60,257 nt of DNA from Bacillota bacterium. GTDB taxonomy: Bacteria > Bacillota > Clostridia > Lachnospirales > Bianqueaceae. A model generated the notes under the pieces. The model worked only from the letters and a program-made list of their open reading frames with translations. It did not search any database and was not told where the DNA came from. Made by a program: the position numbers and the translations under genes. Positions 27,534 through 35,917 of the stretch are shown piece by piece. Within the stretch, counting starts at the first letter, position 1. Every line of letters starts with the position of its first letter. The stretch spans positions 1-60,257 of the forward strand of contig JAFZQZ010000019.1 in the NCBI GenBank assembly GCA_017620135.1, in the 5' to 3' direction.

Positions 27534-28493
27534 TTATCTTTCCCTGTATTCTTTGGGTGAGCAGCCGTAGCGCTCCCGGAAAGTTCGGTAGAAATAACTG
27601 CTGTTCTCGTACCCGATCAATTCAATGATCCGATCCACGGACAGCGCTGTGTTGCTCAAAAGATAATCCGCCTGCTGCAGCTTCCGGGTCTGGAGCAGTT
27701 CTTTAAAATTCTTTCCCAGCCGCCTTTTGATCAGGCGGCTGATATAGTATGTGGGCTGATGAAGCATCCCGCTGATCTCCGCCAGTGTACCGGACTGGTA
27801 ATGATGATCTACATAGTCCAGCACGGAAAAAACCAGGCTCTGCTCTGTCTGAGCCGGGTCGCTCCGACTGATCGAATCTGCAAATCGGGACAGGTTCATA
27901 AGGAGAAGCCCCATGGATGTCTGGTTGATGGTATCCATCATAGGCGTATGGCCGATCAGGGTCCAGAGCATGTTTTCGATGAGGTTCTCCACCGGAACGA
28001 TCCCTTTGGCTTTAATATGAAGGTAATCCGTGAGCTGGTTCTCGCCGGAGAGCGAACTTATCAAAAAGTCCCTCAGCAGGTTTTCCCGCTCGATCATGGA
28101 GATCGGACGATCGAAGAATTCCGGAAGGATCAGGAAGTTGACCGCGATATCCTTATCTCCGGCAGGCAGGATCTCATGTGAAGCCTGCTGATTCAGGAAC
28201 AGAAGATCGCCTTCTTCCAGCACGATCTTCGTCTTTTTATTGATAATATGGGTAATACTCCCGGCGCACATATAGACGAGTTCCACATAGTTGTGCCGGT
28301 GACTTGGAAAATAGACGAACCGGGTATGCGGCCGGATCTCGATCAGCTTTCCCTTTTCCAGCAGAAGCCTCGAATCGATGACAAAATCGCGGCCTGTCGT
28401 ATAAAGTTCCTGATGGATCTCGGTATCTCCGGCAAGGATCTCCCTCTCTTCCGGCGTGATCTCACTGAGCTTTTCCAATAATTCTTCTCGCAT
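27534..28493 (-). CDS. AraC-family regulator with cupin sensor, probably of the rhamnose operon
   Basis: A 319-residue regulator. The N-terminal half is a cupin fold (FPSHRHNYVELVYMCAGSIT and GDLLFLNQQASHEI), which binds sugars in RhaS/AraC-type proteins. The C-terminal half has two helix-turn-helix units (about 220-319) ending YGCSPKEYRER. I start it at ATG 28493, with GGAGGG six to seven bases before it; the frame extends 48 codons upstream across the promoter and terminator, which is unlikely to be coding. It is divergent from rhaB, so a role as rhamnose regulator is likely. Confidence 0.87.
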   Translation of the reverse strand: MREELLEKLSEITPEEREILAGDTEIHQELYTTGRDFVIDSRLLLEKGKLIEIRPHTRFVYFPSHRHNYVELVYMCAGSITHIINKKTKIVLEEGDLLFLNQQASHEILPAGDKDIAVNFLILPEFFDRPISMIERENLLRDFLISSLSGENQLTDYLHIKAKGIVPVENLIENMLWTLIGHTPMMDTINQTSMGLLLMNLSRFADSISRSDPAQTEQSLVFSVLDYVDHHYQSGTLAEISGMLHQPTYYISRLIKRRLGKNFKELLQTRKLQQADYLLSNTALSVDRIIELIGYENSSYFYRTFRERYGCSPKEYRER

Positions 28494-28521
28494 ATGACGC
28501 CCTCCCCTGTTTCTGGATCCT

Positions 28522-28550
28522 ACTATACCATACTCTGCCACGAAGTGCAA
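28522..28550 (-). promoter_or_regulatory. promoter of the cupin-type AraC gene
   Basis: Minus-strand -35 TTGCAC (28550-28545), 17-base spacer, -10 TATAGT (28527-28522). Confidence 0.65.
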
Positions 28551-28552
28551 AT

Positions 28553-28594
28553 AAGGTCCCTCATCTTTCTCGATGAGGACCTTTCTTTTTATTT
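28553..28594 (+). terminator. intrinsic terminator-like hairpin ahead of rhaB
   Basis: Twelve base pairs with one bulged C (left arm 28553-28565, right arm 28572-28583), a 6-base loop, then TCTTTTTATTT. The T-rich tail is on the plus strand, 45 bases before the rhaB start. It is either an attenuator in a rhaB leader or an insulator against plus-strand transcription from upstream. Confidence 0.7.
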
Positions 28595-28639
28595 CCGGGC
28601 GAAGTAAAATGGCATCGAGAAGTTTAAAGGAGGACATCT

Positions 28640-30088
28640 ATGTCAAAATACTATCTCGCGATCGATATCGGTGCTTCTTCCGGACGACATATCCTCGGTT
28701 CGGTCCAGGATGGCAAGATCGTATTGGAAGAGGTATTCCGCTTTGATAACAAACAGCTGACCAAAAACGGCCATGTCTGCTGGGATACCGATAACCTCTG
28801 GAATGGGATCCTTGGCGGCCTGAAGGCCTGCGGCGCTCTCGGAAAGATTCCCGAAACCATCGGGATCGACACCTGGGGCGTAGATTATGTATTGCTCGAT
28901 GAAAATGACCAGATGGTGGGCGATGCCGTCGCATACCGTGACAGCCGGACCGAAGGCATGGACCAGGTCGTTGACGGGATCATTTCTCCCCAGGCACTGT
29001 ATGAGCGGACCGGTATCCAGAAGCAGCTTTTCAACACCATCTACCAGCTTACGGCATTGAAACAGGAATCTCCGGATCAGCTTTGCAAGGCTTCCAGCCT
29101 GCTCTTCATCCCTGACTATTTCGGATTCCTTCTGACCGGCGTCAGGAAACAGGAATATACCATCGCGTCCACATCCGGTCTGGTGAATGCTTCCGCCAAG
29201 ACCTGGGACATGGATCTGATCGAAAAGCTGGGACTTCCTTCCGGCCTGTTCGGCGAACTCTCTATGCCCGGGACTGTGGTAGGACCTCTTTTACCTGAAA
29301 TCCAGGAACAGGTTGGTTTTGCTTCTACCCTCATCCTTCCCGCTACGCACGACACCGGTTCCGCCTACCTTGCGGTCCCGGCCCGGGATGATCAGGCTGT
29401 CTATCTTTCCAGCGGTACCTGGAGCCTGCTGGGTGTAGAAAACGATGTGCCTGTCACCAGCGATGAAAGCCGCGCTTCCAACTTTACCAACGAAGGCGGT
29501 GCCTGGTACCGCTACCGCTTCCTCCAGAATATCATGGGACTGTGGATGATCCAGTCGGTACGCCGCGAACTGAACGGGACCGCGTATGTCGCCGGTCACA
29601 TCAGCAAATATGCTTCTGATAAAAAATGGAGCTTCCCGGATCTGATCGAAGCCGCGAAACAGGCAGAGGATTTCCCGTCCGTCGTGGATGTGAACGACGA
29701 CCGGTTCCTGGCGCCTGAAAGCATGATCGATGCGATCAAAGACTATTGCCTCGAATCAAATCTGCCTGTTCCCGAGACCGTCCCGCAGATCATGCAGTGC
29801 ATCTATAAAAGCCTGGCCGGATGTTATAAGCAGGCCATTGAAGGCCTCAGCAAGCTTACCGGAAAGACCTACACCAGCATCAATATCGTCGGCGGCGGCT
29901 GCCAGGATATGTATCTCAACCGGATGACCGCTCACTCGGCCGGCCTGCCGGTATTCGCAGGCCCTGTGGAAGGAACAGCGATCGGCAATCTCATCGTCCA
30001 GATGATCCGTGACAGTATCTTTAAAGATCTGACTGACGCCAGAGCTGCCATAAAAGCAAGTTTTGATATTAAAGAAATTTCAGAATAA
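28640..30088 (+). CDS. rhaB: rhamnulokinase
   Basis: A 482-residue FGGY-family sugar kinase that phosphorylates L-rhamnulose with ATP. The start YYLAIDIGASSGRHILG and the segment WDTDNLW are characteristic of RhaB, as is TWGVDYVLLDENDQ. The catalytic aspartate sits in ATHDTGSAYLAVPA and the nucleotide site includes VGGGCQDMYLN. It is first in the operon with an AraA/FucI-like isomerase and rhaD; AAAGGAGGA precedes the ATG. Confidence 0.95.
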   Translation: MSKYYLAIDIGASSGRHILGSVQDGKIVLEEVFRFDNKQLTKNGHVCWDTDNLWNGILGGLKACGALGKIPETIGIDTWGVDYVLLDENDQMVGDAVAYRDSRTEGMDQVVDGIISPQALYERTGIQKQLFNTIYQLTALKQESPDQLCKASSLLFIPDYFGFLLTGVRKQEYTIASTSGLVNASAKTWDMDLIEKLGLPSGLFGELSMPGTVVGPLLPEIQEQVGFASTLILPATHDTGSAYLAVPARDDQAVYLSSGTWSLLGVENDVPVTSDESRASNFTNEGGAWYRYRFLQNIMGLWMIQSVRRELNGTAYVAGHISKYASDKKWSFPDLIEAAKQAEDFPSVVDVNDDRFLAPESMIDAIKDYCLESNLPVPETVPQIMQCIYKSLAGCYKQAIEGLSKLTGKTYTSINIVGGGCQDMYLNRMTAHSAGLPVFAGPVEGTAIGNLIVQMIRDSIFKDLTDARAAIKASFDIKEISE

Positions 30089-30106
30089 AACATCAGGAGG
30101 TATCCC

Positions 30107-31528
30107 ATGTTAGTTGAAACCAAAGCCAAAGTCGGTGTATTCGCCATCGCGCTGGGCGCTTACCTGCCCCAGTTCCCTACGCTCGTTCCCGAGTTCGAAG
30201 GCCAGTATGACGCATTCAAAAAGACTCTGCCCGAGACGGTCGAGCTGATCGACGGCGGCATCGTCACCACCAAGGAAAAAGCCATGGAAGCCGGTGACAA
30301 ATTCCGCGCCGCGGACGTGGATCTGGTCATCCTGCAGATGCTGACCTATGCGACTTCCTATAACATGCTTCCGGTCGTCCGTGATCTGGATGTACCGGTC
30401 GTGATCGTGAATGTACAGAAGAAAAAAGCACCGGACTACGCGAATACCGATACCGCTACCTGGCTGGGCGAGCTCTACGCCTGCGGCGCGGTCGGTGAGA
30501 TGGTCGCGGATCTGGAACGTGCCGGCAAGCGTCACGCGGTCATCACCGGTGTGGTCGAAGGCGGAGATCCCGGTGTGCAGGCGGAGATCGAAGACTGGTG
30601 TAAAGCCGCGCAGGTGCGCCGTCGTTTCCGTGATACCAACCTGGCACAGATCGGCCGTCCGTATCCGGGCATGATGGATCTGTATATCGATGAAACCAAT
30701 CTTTATCATCGCATGTGGCTCTATACCAAGCAGTTCGATTGGGAGAAAATGTGGGCGATCGCCGACAACATCACCGATGAAAAAGCGATCCGCGCCAAGG
30801 CGCAGGACATCCTGGACACCTTCGAGATCGAAGGCGGCGGCACCGTCGAAAAAGTCTGGGATATGGCGAAGTACGTGGTCGCTTTCGAGCAGTGGGTCAA
30901 AGATGAGAAGCTTGGCTTTGTCGCTTCCCACTATGACGGATTCGCGCAGGGCATTGCCGGCAAGCTTGATTCCATGCTGATCCCCGCGTTCTCCATGCTG
31001 ATCAAGCAGGGGACCGCCTGTGCCGTGGAAGGCGATATCAAAGTCGCCATGGCCATGAGTATTCTCAAAACCATCTCCGGGATGGGACAGCTTTCCGAGA
31101 TGTATTCCATTGATTTTAATGAAGACATTTGTATCATCGGCCATTCCGGTTCCGGAGACGCGGACATCTCCAAAGCCAAAAAGCCTACCATGAAGATCGT
31201 GCCTGTTTTCCACGGCAAAACCGGCGGCGGCTATCTGACACAGTTCTATCCGGCATCCGGTCCGGTCACCTACTTAGGCATCACGCAGGATAAGGACGGC
31301 CATTTCAAGTTCGTCGTCGCGGAAGGCGTCAACGAAGACGGACCGATCTTTACCTTCGGCGACACCAACATGCGCACCCGCTTTACGATCGGCGCCCGTG
31401 AATTCGTGAACCGCTGGTCCGAAGCCGGTCCCACGCATCATATGGCCGCCGCGTCCGGACGTCATATCGATACGATTCTGAAAGTCGCGAAGATCTTTAA
31501 TGTACCCGTCGATGTGATCACAAGGTAA
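30107..31528 (+). CDS. L-fucose/L-arabinose isomerase-family protein in the rhamnose operon
   Basis: A 473-residue protein related to the AraA/FucI isomerase family, with the N-terminal GVFAIALGAYLPQFPTL region, the central TWLGELYACGAVGEM and CIIGHSGSGDADIS segments, and a C-terminal FTFGDTNMRTRF. It does not resemble the RhaA-type rhamnose isomerase (TIM barrel). Lying between rhaB and rhaD, 18 bases from the first, it most simply supplies L-rhamnulose from L-rhamnose, or acts on a related 6-deoxy sugar such as L-fucose. This substrate is inference from context. The ribosome site is AGGAGG. Confidence 0.78.
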   Translation: MLVETKAKVGVFAIALGAYLPQFPTLVPEFEGQYDAFKKTLPETVELIDGGIVTTKEKAMEAGDKFRAADVDLVILQMLTYATSYNMLPVVRDLDVPVVIVNVQKKKAPDYANTDTATWLGELYACGAVGEMVADLERAGKRHAVITGVVEGGDPGVQAEIEDWCKAAQVRRRFRDTNLAQIGRPYPGMMDLYIDETNLYHRMWLYTKQFDWEKMWAIADNITDEKAIRAKAQDILDTFEIEGGGTVEKVWDMAKYVVAFEQWVKDEKLGFVASHYDGFAQGIAGKLDSMLIPAFSMLIKQGTACAVEGDIKVAMAMSILKTISGMGQLSEMYSIDFNEDICIIGHSGSGDADISKAKKPTMKIVPVFHGKTGGGYLTQFYPASGPVTYLGITQDKDGHFKFVVAEGVNEDGPIFTFGDTNMRTRFTIGAREFVNRWSEAGPTHHMAAASGRHIDTILKVAKIFNVPVDVITR

Positions 31529-31547
31529 AATCAGGAGGAATGAGAAA

Positions 31548-32378
31548 ATGAAAGTTTTAGATGCTGAATTTGTCAAAGGCTTTATGCAGATGGCGGAAGA
31601 CGGCTGGCAGAAAGGCTGGCATGAAAGAAACGGCGGCAACCTCTCCTACCGCATCCGCCCCGAAGAGATTGAATCCGTCAAAGAAGAACTCGATCCCGGT
31701 GAATGGATCAGCACGAAGACCGAAGTACCGCTCCTGGGCGGTGAGTATTTCCTGATCACCGGCACGGGCCGTTATTTCCAGAACGTCATCCGCAAACCCG
31801 CAGAATCCTTTGGTATCATCGAGCTGGATGAGACCGGCGCCAACTACCGTATCTGCTGGGGTCTGGAGAACGGCGGACGTCCCACCAGTGAGATCCCCAC
31901 CCACCTGATGAACCATGAAGTGAAATTCCGCGTGACAGACGGTGCGCATCGCGTCATCTATCACTGCCATCCGGTCAATACGATCGCTCTGACCTTTCTC
32001 CTTCCTCTTACCGATGAAGCTTTCACCCGTGAGATCTGGGAGATGATGACGGAATGCCCGGTCATCTTCCCGACCGGTATCGGCGTGGTTCCGTGGATGG
32101 TTCCCGGCGGACGCGCGATCGGTGTGGAGACTTCCAAACTGATGGAACAGTATGACGTCGCGATCTGGGCACATCACGGCATGTTCTGCTCCGGTCCTGA
32201 TTTCGACACGACCTTCGGTCTGATGCACACTGTCGAAAAGGCTGCGGAGACCCTGGTCAAAGTGATCTCCATGACCGGCGGAAAGAAACTTCAGACCATC
32301 ACCCCACAGGACTTCCGCGATCTGGCTGTTGACTTCAATCTGACCTTGCCGGAGAAGTTCCTGTACGAAAAAGAGTAA
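31548..32378 (+). CDS. rhaD: rhamnulose-1-phosphate aldolase
   Basis: A 276-residue class II aldolase that splits L-rhamnulose-1-phosphate into dihydroxyacetone phosphate and L-lactaldehyde. Length and the start WHERNGGNLSYRI match RhaD. The zinc ligands are in VIYHCHPVN (H-x-H), with a further one in WAHHGMFCSG; the STKTEVPLLGGEYFLITGTG strand is also conserved. It is the last gene of the operon, followed by a terminator. Confidence 0.94.
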   Translation: MKVLDAEFVKGFMQMAEDGWQKGWHERNGGNLSYRIRPEEIESVKEELDPGEWISTKTEVPLLGGEYFLITGTGRYFQNVIRKPAESFGIIELDETGANYRICWGLENGGRPTSEIPTHLMNHEVKFRVTDGAHRVIYHCHPVNTIALTFLLPLTDEAFTREIWEMMTECPVIFPTGIGVVPWMVPGGRAIGVETSKLMEQYDVAIWAHHGMFCSGPDFDTTFGLMHTVEKAAETLVKVISMTGGKKLQTITPQDFRDLAVDFNLTLPEKFLYEKE

Positions 32379-32401
32379 ACAATCATTTTCCAGAAGAACA
32401 C

Positions 32402-32436
32402 AAAAGCGGGAGCTCTATGACTGAACTCCCGTTTTT
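32402..32436 (+). terminator. terminator of the rhamnose operon
   Basis: A stem CGGGAGCTC (32407-32415) with GAACTCCCG (32423-32431), one mismatch, a 7-base loop, extended by A-tract/T-tract pairing and ending in TTTTT. It lies 24 bases after the rhaD stop. Confidence 0.85.
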
Positions 32437-32490
32437 GTTATGCAAACATATATCCATGCAAAGCATGCTTAAACCAAATCAGTAAATGTT

Positions 32491-32976
32491 TTACGGTAAT
32501 TCCACGTCTTTCCCGGTACTCAGATCTCTCAGATGAAAGCTGGTGGATGTGTCTTTGATATCATTATAACCGATCGTGACGCCGTACTTTTCCGATACAT
32601 CCAGTGCTTTATCTCCAAAACCATAAACATAGTGATAGTGCGGATGTGCATCTTCGACCAGTTTTGGCTTTCGTCCTGCCACCCACTTTTCATCCTGCAG
32701 AAGATAGGCATTCTCTTCTATCTTTTTGATCGTACTTCCGGAAGGCATGGCCTTTGTCTTCTTTTTGTCACCGGACCCTTTGATATAAGAATCTTCCCAA
32801 AGACCGCTTTGCAGCTTTCCTATCCAGGTTTCCACGACCTTTCCTTTTTTCATCACGGCAAACCAGAATACATTTCCTTTACCGCCGAGGGCATGATCCA
32901 CATCATTCTGATACGCCTGGTAAAACTCAAAGCCCTGGTTTTCATCCACCAGTTTAACAAAGCGTTCATCCGACAT
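32491..32976 (-). CDS. conserved-looking cytoplasmic protein of unknown function
   Basis: A 161-residue protein with no signal peptide or membrane helix. It has alternating aromatic strands (FWFAVMKKGKVVETWIGKL; YHYVYGFGDKALDVSEKYG) and a lysine-rich loop (GDKKKTKAMPSG), suggesting a small beta-rich or alpha/beta fold. I do not recognise the family. It is last in an operon with three lipoprotein genes, 11 bases after the preceding stop, and starts with a normal ATG. Confidence 0.6.
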   Translation of the reverse strand: MSDERFVKLVDENQGFEFYQAYQNDVDHALGGKGNVFWFAVMKKGKVVETWIGKLQSGLWEDSYIKGSGDKKKTKAMPSGSTIKKIEENAYLLQDEKWVAGRKPKLVEDAHPHYHYVYGFGDKALDVSEKYGVTIGYNDIKDTSTSFHLRDLSTGKDVELP

Positions 32977-32987
32977 ATTTCCCCTCC

Positions 32988-33614
32988 CTACTGTGCTTCC
33001 AGACCTTTCATGATCTGACTCAGTTCTGAATCGGATTTTTCCTGAAGTTCGTTCGCCGCGTAAAACCTGGTCAGAAGTGTCGCGACGGCTTTCCCGTTAT
33101 AGGTAAATACAAAATCGTAGTAGCCTGGGTTATGATCCTCCGGATTGAGGTAGAAGGATGCGTAAGCGTCCGCCTCATCTCCGGAGACTTCCGCATACGC
33201 AGCCAAACCTTTCATCTCCTCGGAAAACTTCATTTTTTCATACTGGCTTTGATCCTCGTTATGAACAAATACCCAGACACAAAGCTTGGATTTATCACCG
33301 GATACTTCGGGATAGATCTCTACCCATTCATCCAGCTCAAAGATACAGCGAATTCCCTCCGCTGCTGCTTTCTTCTCGTTGAATTCTGTGCTTCCGGCAA
33401 GATTCCCGCTGATCCGAAGACTTTTCAGAACCGGTTCTTCCCCTTCTTTCAGTCCGACCATATACAGCTTGCCGGGAAGACGAGCCTCTTCCGTCTGACT
33501 GCCAGTCGTCGCTTCTTCTGTAGTTTCCTTGGTTTCCTTCTTGCTGCAGGCCGTCAGGGTGATCAGCATGACGACGACCAGCAGCCAGCAAATGGTTTGC
33601 TTCATAATCATCAT
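32988..33614 (-). CDS. small lipoprotein of unknown function
   Basis: A 208-residue exported protein. Its signal peptide ends in a lipobox, LTAC (C23), followed by KKETKETTEEATT, an acidic and threonine-rich linker. The remainder has strand-rich sequence without a known motif; VFVHNEDQSQYEKMKF and PGYYDFVFTYNGKAVATL stand out. Three near starts exist (33614, 33611, 33605); 33605 has the best signal peptide, 33614 overlaps the upstream gene as ATGA and 33611 has four bases to GGAGG. It probably acts at the membrane surface with its neighbours. Confidence 0.7.
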   Translation of the reverse strand: MMIMKQTICWLLVVVMLITLTACSKKETKETTEEATTGSQTEEARLPGKLYMVGLKEGEEPVLKSLRISGNLAGSTEFNEKKAAAEGIRCIFELDEWVEIYPEVSGDKSKLCVWVFVHNEDQSQYEKMKFSEEMKGLAAYAEVSGDEADAYASFYLNPEDHNPGYYDFVFTYNGKAVATLLTRFYAANELQEKSDSELSQIMKGLEAQ

Positions 33615-34486
33615 TCCTCCTTTGATGGGTCGAATTCTTCTTCTACACTATAATCAACGGTATCGGAAAAGTGCCACCATTCTCCCGAATAGGGTTCAAA
33701 TCCGGCGTCGATCATGACATTTTCCAGCAGAAGGGCATTGATCGTCTCTATATCCGTGCAGTCGGAATAGTCACGATCCGCACGATAGGAGAAATCGTCA
33801 AACCCTGTCGGCATCTCCACCTCGCCTCCGTCAAGCGTTATGATGGTCAGGTCCACGGTGTTCCCACAACTGTGCAATGAGTAGCCTGTGATGGGATTAG
33901 CGACATACCGCGGATCCGGACAGACATCCCAGAGGACATACTGTGCCGAAACCGGACGAAACGCGTCCCAGATCAGAAGCCTGTAGCCCATCTCCTTCAA
34001 AGCTTCCTGTGCCTCAGCCAGTTTTTTCACTGTGCCGTAACGCAGGTATGCTTCCGTGAAATCATAAATGACCGCTCCGGTAAAGTTCTGATCGGTCGCG
34101 TACATGAGCATCACTTCTATATCAGGGATATAGTCTTTCACCCTTACGAAATCTTCGTCATCCGGCTCTTTGGCAGGCTCTTCCGGTTCCTCTGTCGACT
34201 CTTCAGACGGCTCTTCGCTGTCTTCCGTTTCGACGCTTGAGTCTGTCTCGATCGCAGGTACTTTCTTTCCTTCTCTGACCTCTGAATCCTCTTCCGGCGG
34301 TTCGGAAATGTCCTGGATGGACGATTCTTCTTCCTGCGACTCAGAGACTTCAGAAATCCCCTTTTCCACAGGCTGACTGCTTATCTCGTCGATCTCATCA
34401 GCTGTTTTATGGCAGCCTGTCGCAAGGATCAGTATCAATCCTGCTGAAAGCCATATCGCAATCAACTTCAAAAGCCTTCTGCGCAT
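33611..34486 (-). CDS. VanX-like D-alanyl-D-alanine dipeptidase lipoprotein
   Basis: A 291-residue protein. A lipobox puts a lipidated cysteine at C25. An acidic serine/glutamate linker (about 27-110) leads to a peptidase domain of the M15D (VanX/DdpX) type. Key residues are present: R177 (WDAFRPVS), H205 and D212 of the SxHxxGxxxD motif (SLHSCGNTVD), and E269-H272 in GEWWHF. VanX enzymes cleave D-Ala-D-Ala; most are cytoplasmic, so this anchored form would act on envelope or imported peptide fragments. No vanHA genes are present, so this is probably not a resistance cluster. Confidence 0.82.
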   Translation of the reverse strand: MRRRLLKLIAIWLSAGLILILATGCHKTADEIDEISSQPVEKGISEVSESQEEESSIQDISEPPEEDSEVREGKKVPAIETDSSVETEDSEEPSEESTEEPEEPAKEPDDEDFVRVKDYIPDIEVMLMYATDQNFTGAVIYDFTEAYLRYGTVKKLAEAQEALKEMGYRLLIWDAFRPVSAQYVLWDVCPDPRYVANPITGYSLHSCGNTVDLTIITLDGGEVEMPTGFDDFSYRADRDYSDCTDIETINALLLENVMIDAGFEPYSGEWWHFSDTVDYSVEEEFDPSKEE

Positions 34487-35739
34487 CAGTTGAAAATCAC
34501 CTCTGAGATCAGCGTGTCTTCGAATTCCGTTCCCTTATAGACACTCTGTATGTAGATCGTCACACTCGTGGCATAATGTACTGGATCAAAGGTCAACACC
34601 TGGGACTTCATCACATCCTCAAATGGAACAAGCACGCTGTTCACACCGTCCGGTCCGTCAAAGACGATCAACAGTTCCTTAGGTCGTGAGTTTTCGGCAA
34701 AGAGCTTCTCGCTCTTATGGTAGCCGGCATAGATCTCCATCTTCTGGATATAATAACTGCCGTCAAACTCCACCTTCACCCATTCGTTTTCACCATATCC
34801 GTCCACGCCTTCACACCAGGCATTTTCGAGCGAGCCGTCGCAGATCATCGCACCGGAATGATCGAGCCCGAGATTGGATTCGTCCAGTTCGGAAGAGGAT
34901 GTGATCTTCACGATCGTCGGAGATACGAACTCGACAGGGGCAGAAGTTTCTGGCTCAGAAGCTTCCGGTTGCGATGTCTCCACTGTCTCAGAAGACTCTG
35001 GTTCTGATGACTCTACAGTCTCTGAAGATTCAGCCTGTGACTCTTCCACCAGTTGCGAAGACTCAGGCTGCGATTCTTCCACCGGCGGCGTCTCCTCAAC
35101 AGCTTCAGACTCCGATGCTCCACCACTGATCAATGATTCTGCCTCACTGCGCAGCTTCTCGACCTGTTCGTCGCGGATCCTGGATAATTCTTCCCTGGGA
35201 AGATTGGCAAAGAGTGAGTCATGCATCGCATTGAACCTTTTGTTCTGCGGCATATATCCACCGCACCGTTTGACCATTCTTTCATCGGTCCCGTACAGCA
35301 TCAGATATAGAGAATACCCGTCGCAAACATCCATTTCAGGGTCCGGATCGAGCAGATAAAGCTCTTCCCGATCGATCGCATTTTCAATGTTCTGATATTG
35401 CTCGTCCGTCAGGCTCACTGTAGCGATCAGACCCCAGTCTTCCGCGGAATAGTTTTCGACTTTTGTCGGCATATAGACCAGCACGGTATGATCCGTACAG
35501 ATGATCAGCTCTGCACTGAGGCAGTCATAATATTCGCCCCAGCTGCTCCCGCCGTAATAGGTGCCCACGAAATACTTTGAAGAGAACTCCGGAACCTCGA
35601 TTACTTCGTCTCCGCTGCTCTCTTCTTCCTTTTCTATATCTTTTCCTTTATCTCTGTCTTCGATTCCGTCCGTTTTCATACATCCCGCGGAAAAGATCAT
35701 CAGCAGGACGAGGAAAAGAATAAACCATGTCTTCTTCAT
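34486..35739 (-). CDS. lipoprotein with Ser/Glu-rich linker and discoidin-like C-terminal domain
   Basis: A 417-residue exported protein. The lipobox ends at C20 (SAGC). Residues about 22-200 form an uncharacterised domain (SSKYFVGTYYGGSSWGEYYDCL). A long linker (about 205-290) repeats SSE/VEES-type units. The last 130 residues read like an F5/8 type C (discoidin-like) glycan-binding fold, with GSLENAWCEGVDGYGENEWVKV and QKMEIYAGYHKS. I use ATG 35739; a TTG at 35757 would start earlier. It is first of the four-gene operon and overlaps the VanX-like gene by one base (TGATG). Confidence 0.75.
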   Translation of the reverse strand: MKKTWFILFLVLLMIFSAGCMKTDGIEDRDKGKDIEKEEESSGDEVIEVPEFSSKYFVGTYYGGSSWGEYYDCLSAELIICTDHTVLVYMPTKVENYSAEDWGLIATVSLTDEQYQNIENAIDREELYLLDPDPEMDVCDGYSLYLMLYGTDERMVKRCGGYMPQNKRFNAMHDSLFANLPREELSRIRDEQVEKLRSEAESLISGGASESEAVEETPPVEESQPESSQLVEESQAESSETVESSEPESSETVETSQPEASEPETSAPVEFVSPTIVKITSSSELDESNLGLDHSGAMICDGSLENAWCEGVDGYGENEWVKVEFDGSYYIQKMEIYAGYHKSEKLFAENSRPKELLIVFDGPDGVNSVLVPFEDVMKSQVLTFDPVHYATSVTIYIQSVYKGTEFEDTLISEVIFN

Positions 35740-35793
35740 ACAAATATCGCCTTTCAAAACAGCAGATATGTAAAAAACTCTTTGCTGTTAATC

Positions 35794-35823
35794 ATTGTAA
35801 ACCGAAACGGAAGCGATAGTCAA
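35794..35823 (-). promoter_or_regulatory. promoter of the lipoprotein operon
   Basis: Minus-strand -35 TTGACT (35823-35818), 18-base spacer, -10 TACAAT (35799-35794). Confidence 0.72.
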
Positions 35824-35856
35824 TGAAAAAGTCAGAATACACGACATTCCGTCCGG

Positions 35857-35885
35857 TTGATTTTGCTTTGTTACTTCGCTATAAT
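35857..35885 (+). promoter_or_regulatory. promoter of the ABC exporter operon
   Basis: -35 TTGATT (35857-35862), 17-base spacer, perfect -10 TATAAT (35880-35885), about 33 bases before the ATG. Confidence 0.78.
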
Positions 35886-35917
35886 CAAAGAACAATCTGC
35901 CCTAAAAAGGATCTGAA

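Noticed and set aside
33611..35739. Vancomycin resistance cluster
   Set aside because: Only a VanX-like lipoprotein is present; no VanH, VanA/B ligase, VanR or VanS genes.
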